From positions 1 to 42,035 of the forward strand of contig CAVDHB010000026.1 in NCBI GenBank assembly GCA_963608705.1: a DNA stretch of 42,035 nucleotides, written 5' to 3'. The notes below the pieces were generated by a model that saw nothing but the letters and a program-made list of their open reading frames with translations, had not been told where the DNA came from and searched no databases. Position 1 is the stretch's first letter. Every line of letters begins with the position of its first letter. A program made the position numbers and the translations under genes. This stretch comes from CAVDHB01 sp963608705 (GTDB lineage Bacteria; Bacteroidota; Bacteroidia; Bacteroidales; Bacteroidaceae). Positions 26,149 through 33,568 of the stretch are shown here, piece after piece.

Positions 26149-26655
26149 ATGGCAAAGCAAAATATAGACTTATCAGTAGTCCTTCGTGAAGATACCCACT
26201 ATAAAGACTGGCTTATTGAACTCAAGGAACGGTTCTACAGCCATCGCCTTAAAGCGTCATGCGCCACCAATAGATATCTGTTGGATTTCTATTGGAAGTT
26301 AGGACGGGACATTGAAACCAAACAATATACCAACACGTATGGTTCGGGCTTTTACAAGAATCTCAGCCAAGATTTAAAGAATGAGATGCCGGGGGTTAAG
26401 GGATTCTCGCCAACTAACTTGAAGTATATGAGCTACTTTTACAAACTCTATGCCCCATTATTTGCAAATGTTCCGCAAGTTGCGGACAATTTCAAGATGC
26501 TATTCTCTATTCCATGGGATCATCACCGTCGTATCATATCGAAATAATACCAGTTATCCAAACTTTTCCCGAAAGACTTCAAGTCTTCAATGCCGACCAT
26601 TGAGGAATTAGAGAAGGGGTTGAAAAAAACAATGAAAGGGCATAATATAAATCAA
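26149..26655 (+). pseudogene. YhcG/DUF1016 nuclease-like pseudogene with internal deletion
   Basis: The first 132 codons encode the N-terminal DUF1016 domain (YKDWLIELKERFYSHRLKASCATNRYLLDFYWKLGRDI and SPTNLKYMSYFYKLY) and run to SIPWDHHRRIISK before a TAA. In the same frame just after the stop, YQLSKLFPKDFKSSMPTIEELEKGLKK matches the extreme C-terminus of the family. The PD-(D/E)XK nuclease core that should lie between them, roughly 200 residues, is missing. An in-frame internal deletion that created the stop explains this. The remaining 3' end runs into the MITE-like insertion. An N-terminal fragment could still be made, since the promoter looks intact, but nuclease activity is not expected. 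Confidence 0.85.
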
Positions 26656-26870
26656 ATGATTATCCGTAATCGTACCACCAACCAACATTGTTTAGGTAGA
26701 GACGCGATTCATCGCGTCTCCGCTTTGCATAGTGTTTTAATATCTTACCAACCACAGATACAATTCATCGTTGATGAATGTGGAGATACGATGAATGGAG
26801 ACGCGATGAATCGCATCTCTATTTGTTGCAACGTGCAAGACAGGTAAGTGGTATGTTTGAGGACAATCAT
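26656..26870. mobile_element. MITE-like element, copy 2, with 9-base target duplication
   Basis: A 215-base non-coding element ending in ATGATTATCC and GGACAATCAT. It is flanked by the direct repeat ATAAATCAA (26647-26655 and 26871-26879), a 9-base target-site duplication. The outer arms match copy 1 at 139-341 in the same orientation, while the 62-base middle (26721-26782) is inverted relative to copy 1. The middle is bordered by the GAGACGCGAT-type palindromes (26699-26720 and 26797-26818). It inserted at the 3' end of the yhcG-like pseudogene. The right arm carries TATGTTTG (26852-26859), which resembles a promoter -7 box 28 bases ahead of the acetyltransferase. There is no coding capacity. 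Confidence 0.85.
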
Positions 26871-26886
26871 ATAAATCAATAAACAC

Positions 26887-27450
26887 ATGAAGAAAACCGA
26901 ATTCGAGAAAATGCGGAGTCAAGAGATGGCTTACTTCTCCGACCCCGAAATACAAGAAAGTCTGATACACGCCAAGACTCTCTGCGCGCGACTACAAACT
27001 ATGAGCATCTATGACCGAGACTACCGTCAAGTGATAGAGGAGCTGATTCCACACATCCCCACCTCTTCCACCGTCTGTCCGCCATTCCATTGCGACCATG
27101 GGAACGGCATCGTCTTAGGTGAACACGTCTTCATCAATTACAACTGCACTTTCCTCGACGGAGGCTTCATCCGTATCGGCAACCACACACTCATCGGTCC
27201 TAACTGCCAGTTATACACACCTCAACATCCTATGGATTATGTGGAACGTCGGGAACCCAAGGAAACGGAATACCCCATTACTATCGGCAACGACTGTTGG
27301 CTGGGTGGAGGTGTGATTGTCTGTCCAGGAGTGACCATCGGAAACCGCTGTATCATCGCAGCTGGCAGCGTGGTGACGAAAGACATACCAGACGACAGCA
27401 TGGCGGCAGGCAATCCGGCTACCGTGAAGAAACGGATAAACAGAAAGTAA
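26887..27450 (+). CDS. maltose/galactoside-type sugar O-acetyltransferase
   Basis: Acetyl-CoA-dependent O-acetyltransferase of the LacA/Maa group. The short N-terminal helical cap (MRSQEMAYFSDPEIQESL) is followed by a left-handed beta-helix of hexapeptide repeats (IVLGEHVFINYN, FIRIGNHTLIGPN, ITIGNDCWLGGGVIVCPGVTIGNRCIIAAGSVV). The catalytic His is in TPQHPMD (His114). It has 187 residues. The usual acceptors are simple sugars and the real one is unknown. It stops 15 bases before the TPR regulator, so the two may be co-transcribed. Its promoter region is largely the MITE-like element. Confidence 0.9.
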   Translation: MKKTEFEKMRSQEMAYFSDPEIQESLIHAKTLCARLQTMSIYDRDYRQVIEELIPHIPTSSTVCPPFHCDHGNGIVLGEHVFINYNCTFLDGGFIRIGNHTLIGPNCQLYTPQHPMDYVERREPKETEYPITIGNDCWLGGGVIVCPGVTIGNRCIIAAGSVVTKDIPDDSMAAGNPATVKKRINRK

Positions 27451-27465
27451 ATATAGGTGAAATTT

Positions 27466-29268
27466 ATGAGAGAGACACGCTTACACATAATAATCCTGTG
27501 CATGACATGCCTGTTCCTGTGGACAGGTTGCCATTCGTCAAGTAACCGCCGGCTTTTGAGAAGCATAGACACCACCTTGACACACAATCCATCCTATGCG
27601 AAAAAACGGTTGGACAGCTTGCGCACATCCGCAGCGAAGTTCTCCACCAGAGATAGGATGTACTATCATTTGTTGCTTACAGACGCACAAAACAAACTCT
27701 TTATTCTCCTGCAAGAAGACTCGTTGATGAAATCCGTGGCAGACTGGTACGAGACACACGGAAATGACGAAGAAAAAACGAGAGCATGGTATCTTTTAGG
27801 CTGTACATACAGAGATTTGGGAGAATATCCGTTGGCCATTGACTATCTTCTACGTGCGGAGGAATCCACCCGTGACGATTCGACAAGATGGAAAATCACA
27901 GGACAATTATGCGACTGCTACTCATCGGCTGGATTCCCCCGACGTGCCTTGGAAGAAGCTCGAAAACTCTTACAACTCTCTATGCGTCATGGCACTTTAG
28001 ACGATGTGACACAAGCCTATCTCAACCTCGGCTGTAGTTACCTGAATTCCGATGATACGAAACAGGCCCTTTCTTGTTTCACGCAAGCGCAGATTTGGAA
28101 CAAGAAACAGCGCAACGCCACACACTATGCGGAGACCATACAACTCTATTATATTCTGGCTCTTTTCCAGGACGGACAACGAACACAGGCCATCTCTCTA
28201 TTGAAAGAACTGCCACCACTCGCTCCTTCTTCCACATTGATTCTTATCCATAATTTAGTGCTCACTTTCTATTATCAAGACAAGCGTTTTCCGGTGGATT
28301 CCATTCAAAAATACACCCGGCGAATCTTAAACGGATACTATACGGACCTAATGATAAAAGCGACCCAGAACTTATACCAATATTATCAACAAAAGGGACT
28401 ATACGCTGAGGCTAACCGTATTCTCACGCAACAAATGCATTTACAAAAACAATCTTATGCGAGGACTACAGAAAGTGACGCTCGCCATATCGATTTTACA
28501 CATAAATATTACCTGGAGAGTAAAAAAACGTTACATGCACAATATGTGATAAACGGGATGCTGTGTGTCCTATTTTTGGCATTACTGACCGCAGGCATCT
28601 TATACCTCTATTATGCACGCATACGGAAAGAAAAAGAGAAGATTTTCAGAGATTACAAAGAAAAGGCGTTGCTGTTACAAAACTATCAGATCCAGATAGG
28701 CTCACTCAATGTGCAAATCGAGCAGTACCAGTCCACACATCAGACACTACAGGAGAGAATCACTGACATGGAAAGCCACACAAAGGAAAAAGACAACGAA
28801 CAAATCACCTCGTTGCAAATGCAAAACGAGGCATTGCTCCAGAAAATCGCCACCCTCACACAAGAGAAAGCACTGTGGTCAGATGCCCAATCAAAGATTC
28901 AGCTATCATCTGATTACAAAGCCATCTGTGAGTCCAAATTAAAGAACTCGGATATCTATCGAAAACTATCTCTTTACGCAACCCAAGGGGAAAAAATGGG
29001 AAAAGGAGATATGGAAGCATTATCACAAACCATTCAAGACGTCTATCCTACTTTCCTGTATCATCTGCACACCTACTTTCCCCGTCTGACACCACAGACT
29101 ACCCTCCTCTGTCTTCTGTTGAAATGCGGATTCCGCACCAAAGAGATTGCCTCCTTGATGTGCGTCACCCACACAGGCATTTCGCACAAAAAGGCCCGGC
29201 TTTATGCTACCGCTCAAAATACGCCGTCCGCAGTGAAAAGTTTAGATGACTTATTATCAACTATTTAA
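27466..29268 (+). CDS. transmembrane TPR regulator with LuxR-like HTH
   Basis: The N-terminus (MRETRLHIIILCMTCLFLWTGC) ends in a lipobox Cys near residue 22. Residues 30-340 are TPR-like helices (AWYLLGCTYRDLGEYPLAIDYLLRAEES, AYLNLGCSYLNSDDTKQALSCFTQA). A single transmembrane helix at about 361-384 is followed by positive residues (RIRKEKEK), then a coiled coil to about 490. The C-terminus holds a helix-turn-helix (TLLCLLLKCGFRTKEIASLMCVTHTGISHKKARLY). The layout implies a periplasmic TPR sensor joined to a cytoplasmic DNA-binding head. I chose the ATG at 27466; a GTG at 27457 would add three residues. It precedes the candidate RiPP operon by 99 bases and is the best candidate for its control. 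Confidence 0.8.
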   Translation: MRETRLHIIILCMTCLFLWTGCHSSSNRRLLRSIDTTLTHNPSYAKKRLDSLRTSAAKFSTRDRMYYHLLLTDAQNKLFILLQEDSLMKSVADWYETHGNDEEKTRAWYLLGCTYRDLGEYPLAIDYLLRAEESTRDDSTRWKITGQLCDCYSSAGFPRRALEEARKLLQLSMRHGTLDDVTQAYLNLGCSYLNSDDTKQALSCFTQAQIWNKKQRNATHYAETIQLYYILALFQDGQRTQAISLLKELPPLAPSSTLILIHNLVLTFYYQDKRFPVDSIQKYTRRILNGYYTDLMIKATQNLYQYYQQKGLYAEANRILTQQMHLQKQSYARTTESDARHIDFTHKYYLESKKTLHAQYVINGMLCVLFLALLTAGILYLYYARIRKEKEKIFRDYKEKALLLQNYQIQIGSLNVQIEQYQSTHQTLQERITDMESHTKEKDNEQITSLQMQNEALLQKIATLTQEKALWSDAQSKIQLSSDYKAICESKLKNSDIYRKLSLYATQGEKMGKGDMEALSQTIQDVYPTFLYHLHTYFPRLTPQTTLLCLLLKCGFRTKEIASLMCVTHTGISHKKARLYATAQNTPSAVKSLDDLLSTI

Positions 29269-29285
29269 ATGCTAATATGAAAAAG

Positions 29286-29342
29286 TGTCACCATTCTGTC
29301 ACCGCATTTTTCTCTCTATTTCCCCTTTATTTCGGATATTTG
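29286..29342 (+). promoter_or_regulatory. candidate operator and promoter of the RiPP operon
   Basis: TGTCACC occurs twice as a direct repeat (29286-29292 and 29297-29303), 11 bases apart, one helical turn. A near -7 box, GATATTTG (29335-29342, one mismatch to TAnnTTTG), follows about 30 bases later, and no TTTG -33 box is present. Two half-sites just upstream of a promoter lacking a -33 box is the usual layout for an activator. The neighbouring HTH regulator is the obvious candidate. Confidence 0.4.
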
Positions 29343-29367
29343 CCACCGCAAACAATAAACAAAATGT

Positions 29368-29733
29368 ATGAGAAAGATTAATGTCAATTACATGAAAAAA
29401 GTGATGCTGTTCCTTTGCGCCTGTCTCTTCTTTGGAATGCAAACGCAAGCAAAACACATCGTAATCATAAAAAAACAAGCCCCTTTTCCCATAAAAAGAG
29501 ACGCAAGTATTCCCATATCTGTACACTATGAAGGAAATACCTTATATATCCAAGGAGTCAGGGATTTCAAGAACTGTTCCTTGCAGGTGATTAATTCTGA
29601 CGGACAGCCAGTCTATCAAGACATCCTGTCCATCGGGACCCAAATAACAGCCATTGCAGTACCTCAATTACAGCCGGGATATACTCTCCGATTGACAATT
29701 GACGGGATTGTCTATGAAGGGATTGTGAAGTAA
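29368..29733 (+). CDS. DUF3244-like small secreted protein
   Basis: The signal peptide is MKKVMLFLCACLFFGMQTQA. That makes the ATG at 29392 attractive, although the ATG at 29368 gives an intact frame with eight more residues. The mature part of about 90 residues is all beta, an immunoglobulin-like sandwich (ISVHYEGNTLYIQGVRDFKNCSLQVINSDGQPVYQ and LQPGYTLRLTIDG). Proteins of this Bacteroidetes family are common next to regulators of the type found upstream; their function is unknown. It precedes the barrel protein by 38 bases and is probably the first gene of the operon. Confidence 0.7.
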   Translation: MRKINVNYMKKVMLFLCACLFFGMQTQAKHIVIIKKQAPFPIKRDASIPISVHYEGNTLYIQGVRDFKNCSLQVINSDGQPVYQDILSIGTQITAIAVPQLQPGYTLRLTIDGIVYEGIVK

Positions 29734-29771
29734 CTATCTTCATCGGACATATACGAATAGATTTAACTAAG

Positions 29772-32021
29772 ATGAATATCTTATCCATGAAAAAGGAAAT
29801 CTCTATAAGGGACATTTTAATGACAAGCAAGGCACTGAAAATTACATTCGCTGGAATCGTAGTTTCATCCTCGTTTAAAGCCTACTCACAATCTATGGTT
29901 GCGGGTAAACTAATTGACGAGGAAGGGAAACCGCTTACCAATTATGTGTTGAAAGTGTTCAATGCCTCAAAAAGTGACTCTTTGCAGATATACTCTTCCA
30001 ATGGATTCTTCTCTTTCGAAGACAGAAAGAAATGTCCTTATCGTTTTATCGTGTCCTATTTCGGAGAACAAGTGCTAGATACAACAGTGGAATGTAGCAA
30101 AATACACAAGGCTCTGGTTCTAAAAGCAAAAACAAGCACTAGATTAAAAGAGCTGGTAATCCGTGGCAAAAAGCCCATCGTGAAACATACGCTTATGGAA
30201 GATCAAGTGCAAGTCAAAGGTATCTCTATCTTCGAGAACAATAACGTCATGGAAATCTTAGAGAAGATACCCGGTCTCCTCAAAACTGAAGAACAGCTTA
30301 TATACAAGTCTTTGCCTGTTGCTTATGTCCGTTTTGGCAAACAGCAGATGAGGAGGGCCGTTACGCCGAACATCCTGCAAATGCTTGAGGGCCTCTATGC
30401 GGAGAACACTGCCTCGCTCACATTCAAAAGACTGCCTGATGGCAAAAGCTACGAGATTATAGTAAACTCCGTACCTCATACGGGCTTTGAGACTACCGCA
30501 GATATTTCAGGTGGAAGAGGAAACGGGAATTACGGAAATGTAAGATCCAACAGTCTGTTTAACATTGACAAAACGGAACACAGGCTTTATCTCAATGCGA
30601 ATCAATACAGCACTCGCACTTCTTATACAAGTCAATATACATTTGACGACGGCACTGTGAAAAACATCAATGGTGACAACAAAAATAGAAATAAAAGTTT
30701 TGCCATTGATTATGCCAACAGTCTCAAGCTGTCTAAAGAAGTAAACGCAGGCGTGCTGATTAACTACTACTTTTACGATGAACCTGTTGACTGTGCATCC
30801 AGCGTATTCGGCCAGCCGTCCCGCTCAACCTCGCTCGACATAGACCGCTACCTTACAGCGGGAGCCTATTTCGATTTGGCGAAGAAGAGGTACCAGCTGC
30901 ACATAGAAGCGGCTTTTAACAGACAAAGCGGACTTTATAAATGGAAGGATACTGACAACGGGGTACAGTACACGAAGAACTATAGCAATACGCCCAATGC
31001 GTCAGTCGAATACAGTCACCTTATTGGCAAGAAGGACTTGAAAATCAATTCTCTTACTTCCTATTCCTATATGTTCCTGTCTGAAATGGATGTGCTTAGC
31101 CCTGTTCAGACGGAAGACTTCAAAGAGCATGTGTACAAGCAAGACTTGTATCTGAGTGGTTCATTGGGAAAGATCGAATTCAATGTGGGGGTAACTGCAG
31201 ACTATTCTCATAACACTAACGATAAGAATTATTTCTTCCTGAATCCCCAGTTTTCATTAGAATATGAACTGAAAGGACACAGGTTTGGCTTGGCATATTC
31301 GCAGGAAGCTTCACGCCCCCTTTCTTATATGCTCAAAGACACTCAAGAACAAATAAACCAAGGTGTCTCTTCTTCAGGAAACAGTCATCTGGAACCAGAG
31401 AAGAAAACACTTCTCGAACTTTCATATCAAAAAGGAAATTTTGGACTTACCGCAGGATGGTTTAGAAGCCAAGGGCGGTGTACGTCATCCCCTTCTTATA
31501 AAGACAATCAATTCATTTATAAATATGTCAATCTTGGCACGGGAAACAGGTTTGTCTCCCACTTCTACTTTTCACATTACTGGAAACACTTCTACCTGTC
31601 TCCAAGCGGGTATTTCGAGATCGGGCGTTACAACGTGGCGAACACGAACAGGAGTCTCGTAAACAGATATTTATCTTTTTCCGTACCGCTGGGGTTCAAC
31701 TGGGGAAAGCATCAAGTGAGTTTGTCTTTCCGATATACGCCGACTTCACAGTTTCAAAATACTAAAGAGGAAACCAGTTCTTACTTGTCTTTCGCATACG
31801 CCGTTTCATTATGGAAGAAAGCGTTAAGGATACAGGTGTTTGCTAATGACATATTCAAGCAAAACCAAGTACGCTCCACCCTGTTTGCGGAAGGATTCAA
31901 AGAACACAAAGAGAACCTTACGGACACACGGTATATAGGCGTGACGTTGTCATACCGATTTTCCTCTGGCAAGGAGACACGTTATATCAACGCTCTTAGA
32001 AATAATACAACAAGAAACTAA
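29772..32021 (+). CDS. outer-membrane beta-barrel protein with carboxypeptidase-like domain
   Basis: TonB-receptor-like outer-membrane protein. After a signal peptide (MTSKALKITFAGIVVSSSFKAYSQ, which favours the ATG at 29820 over 29772 or 29787), a CarboxypepD_reg-like domain spans SMVAGKLIDEEGKPLTNYVLKVFNASKSD. A plug-like segment follows (KELVIRGKKPIVKHTLMEDQVQVKG and VMEILEKIPGLL), then a barrel of about 500 residues of the OMP_b-brl_3 type. It is shorter and much diverged compared with the two barrel genes downstream. It ends 27 bases before the precursor peptide gene, so the peptide or its product is its likely ligand. That link is inference from position. Confidence 0.8.
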   Translation: MNILSMKKEISIRDILMTSKALKITFAGIVVSSSFKAYSQSMVAGKLIDEEGKPLTNYVLKVFNASKSDSLQIYSSNGFFSFEDRKKCPYRFIVSYFGEQVLDTTVECSKIHKALVLKAKTSTRLKELVIRGKKPIVKHTLMEDQVQVKGISIFENNNVMEILEKIPGLLKTEEQLIYKSLPVAYVRFGKQQMRRAVTPNILQMLEGLYAENTASLTFKRLPDGKSYEIIVNSVPHTGFETTADISGGRGNGNYGNVRSNSLFNIDKTEHRLYLNANQYSTRTSYTSQYTFDDGTVKNINGDNKNRNKSFAIDYANSLKLSKEVNAGVLINYYFYDEPVDCASSVFGQPSRSTSLDIDRYLTAGAYFDLAKKRYQLHIEAAFNRQSGLYKWKDTDNGVQYTKNYSNTPNASVEYSHLIGKKDLKINSLTSYSYMFLSEMDVLSPVQTEDFKEHVYKQDLYLSGSLGKIEFNVGVTADYSHNTNDKNYFFLNPQFSLEYELKGHRFGLAYSQEASRPLSYMLKDTQEQINQGVSSSGNSHLEPEKKTLLELSYQKGNFGLTAGWFRSQGRCTSSPSYKDNQFIYKYVNLGTGNRFVSHFYFSHYWKHFYLSPSGYFEIGRYNVANTNRSLVNRYLSFSVPLGFNWGKHQVSLSFRYTPTSQFQNTKEETSSYLSFAYAVSLWKKALRIQVFANDIFKQNQVRSTLFAEGFKEHKENLTDTRYIGVTLSYRFSSGKETRYINALRNNTTRN

Positions 32022-32048
32022 TCCTAAACAATTAAACAAAAAACATTT

Positions 32049-32306
32049 ATGAAAACAATTTCATCATTAGCAGACTTTGAGTCTCTTAACTCCAATGGAC
32101 AAATGCATATTTTGGGTGCATTGAATCCTGTGAACATGAATGTGTTGTCATCTTATAATGACAGTTCTAACAACAATGACCATTCTGATCATAATGATAA
32201 TTCAAGTCATGATGATACTAGTAACAATAATGACGGGATGCCAACACCACCACCATCACCTCAACCACCAACAACAACTCCACCAACAACTCCTAATCTT
32301 TTTTAA
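32049..32306 (+). CDS. candidate RiPP precursor (grasp-with-spasm type)
   Basis: An 85-residue peptide of unusual composition. Residues 1-33 form a leader-like segment (MKTISSLADFESLNSNGQMH) without a double-Gly site. Residues 34-62 hold only S, T, N, D, H and one Y: seven Asp and nine Ser/Thr, no Lys, with D-[ST]-S-N-N-N-D present twice (38-44 and 56-62). After Gly63 comes a Pro/Thr tail with ten Pro. A core rich in Asp and Ser/Thr fits ATP-grasp-made ester cross-links. It is the gene directly before the ATP-grasp maturase, from which a hairpin-T-run separates it. No homologue is recognised; the role is assigned from position and composition. Confidence 0.7.
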   Translation: MKTISSLADFESLNSNGQMHILGALNPVNMNVLSSYNDSSNNNDHSDHNDNSSHDDTSNNNDGMPTPPPSPQPPTTTPPTTPNLF

Positions 32307-32315
32307 TCTCTAATT

Positions 32316-32365
32316 CTATCAGTACACTGCAGAGATTAGCACACTACAGCGTACTGATAGTTTTT
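32316..32365 (+). terminator. attenuator-like hairpin between precursor and maturase
   Basis: CTATCAGTAC (32316-32325) and GTACTGATAG (32351-32360) are a perfect 10-base stem and are followed at once by TTTTT. It stands 10 bases after the precursor stop and 10 bases before the maturase start. It should end most transcripts and let a fraction read through, giving more precursor than enzyme. Confidence 0.8.
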
Positions 32366-32375
32366 ATGCTGTTTT

Positions 32376-33347
32376 ATGGTTTTAATACTCACTTATAGCT
32401 TTTATGAACAGGGAACAGACCCTGTGACAGAATGGTTAGCTTACTATAATCATCCATACATAAAAGTATGCTTGATGGATCTCATTAATGACAAGAACGC
32501 TTTTTCTATTGACAGTTCCAAGAACGAAATTTATTTCAATTCTTTGAATCTTACCAAAGAAATAGGCTCTGTTTTCTACAGGAGATTCAAGATAAACTTC
32601 AACTTTCAACTATCCTATAATATAGGAGATATAAACAAACACCTCAACATAGAAGCAAATAATGAATTGACTTCTTTAGCAGAGTACTTCTTTTACAGGT
32701 TAAGAGACAAGAACTGGCTTCCCAAACCTGCCATGTTTGAGGTTAATAAGGAAATTGTTTTATCTATAGCCAAATCATGTGGATTATTTACTCCAAGAAC
32801 CTTGGTAACAACGTCTAAAGACAAACTAATAGAATTCTACAAGAAAGTACCTGTTGTATATAAAGCTTTAGAAGGCTTTTCATACTACACGGTAGGAGAA
32901 AAAACGTACTCTTCATATACGACGAAAATAAATAAACAGATACTGGATACACTCCCCGATAAATTCTTCCCAAGTTTATTCCAAGAATGTATTAAATCAG
33001 AATTTGAGATTAGAACATTTTATCTAGATGGTGAATTTTATTCATCCGCAGTTATTGCACAAAAGAACAGACAGAAGAAAGTGGATATAAAACAAAATTA
33101 TCAACAGGCCAGATGGGTTCCATATAAGTTGCCAGACAAAGTAGAAGAAAGTATTCGAATGTTGATGAAAAAGCTTGATCTTAATACGGGATCAATTGAT
33201 GTATTAAAAGGGAAAGACGGAAAGTATTATTTTCTTGAAGTCAATCCAGTAGGACAGTATTTGTCCCCGTCCTTTTATTGTGGGTATAACGTTGAAAAAA
33301 GAATTGCAGAATGGCTAATAAAAAAAGACACAGCTTCGAACAATTAA
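32376..33347 (+). CDS. gwsG: ATP-grasp peptide maturase of the grasp-with-spasm type
   Basis: ATP-dependent ligase expected to activate Asp/Glu side chains of the precursor and join them to Ser/Thr or Lys. At 323 residues it has the full ATP-grasp layout: an N-terminal binding domain, an ATP-contacting Lys at YKALEG (Lys163), the LFQE linker at 201-204, and the metal-binding motif IDVLKGKDGKYYFLEVNPVG with Asp275, Glu288 and Asn290. The blocks FYRRFKINF and FFPSLFQE match what I know of the GwsG group. The start is the ATG at 32376. It overlaps the next small gene by 37 bases. The codons are strongly AT-rich compared with the barrel genes, which suggests transfer. Confidence 0.88.
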   Translation: MVLILTYSFYEQGTDPVTEWLAYYNHPYIKVCLMDLINDKNAFSIDSSKNEIYFNSLNLTKEIGSVFYRRFKINFNFQLSYNIGDINKHLNIEANNELTSLAEYFFYRLRDKNWLPKPAMFEVNKEIVLSIAKSCGLFTPRTLVTTSKDKLIEFYKKVPVVYKALEGFSYYTVGEKTYSSYTTKINKQILDTLPDKFFPSLFQECIKSEFEIRTFYLDGEFYSSAVIAQKNRQKKVDIKQNYQQARWVPYKLPDKVEESIRMLMKKLDLNTGSIDVLKGKDGKYYFLEVNPVGQYLSPSFYCGYNVEKRIAEWLIKKDTASNN

Positions 33348-33568
33348 TCTACAACAAAGACCTTAAAAAGGTTCCGTTGGCATTTCGCTTTCTTGTTTCA
33401 AAGAACACAGATAATATAGGAGAACTATATAAACAGGTTAAATTCAGCAGCTCTGTGCAGCTTCAAACTAAAAGTCTAAACAACTATTTGGATTACGTTC
33501 CTTTATCAAACATATTAATAGATGAGTCCGAACTTAACAACAAAAAGAATGACGAACTTTCAGAATAA
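33311..33568 (+). CDS. 85-residue protein of unknown function in the RiPP operon
   Basis: I do not recognise it. The sequence is basic at the N-terminus (MANKKRHSFEQLIYNKDLKK), has a central segment VPLAFRFLVSKNTDNIGELYKQVKFSSS and an acidic end (DESELNNKKNDELSE). There is no signal peptide, membrane segment or cysteine. It overlaps the ATP-grasp gene by 37 bases and the SPASM-like gene by 20, so it is very probably translated with both. Its size and place between two maturation genes would suit an adaptor, a leader-binding protein or a second precursor; none of these can be shown from the sequence. Confidence 0.6.
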   Translation: MANKKRHSFEQLIYNKDLKKVPLAFRFLVSKNTDNIGELYKQVKFSSSVQLQTKSLNNYLDYVPLSNILIDESELNNKKNDELSE

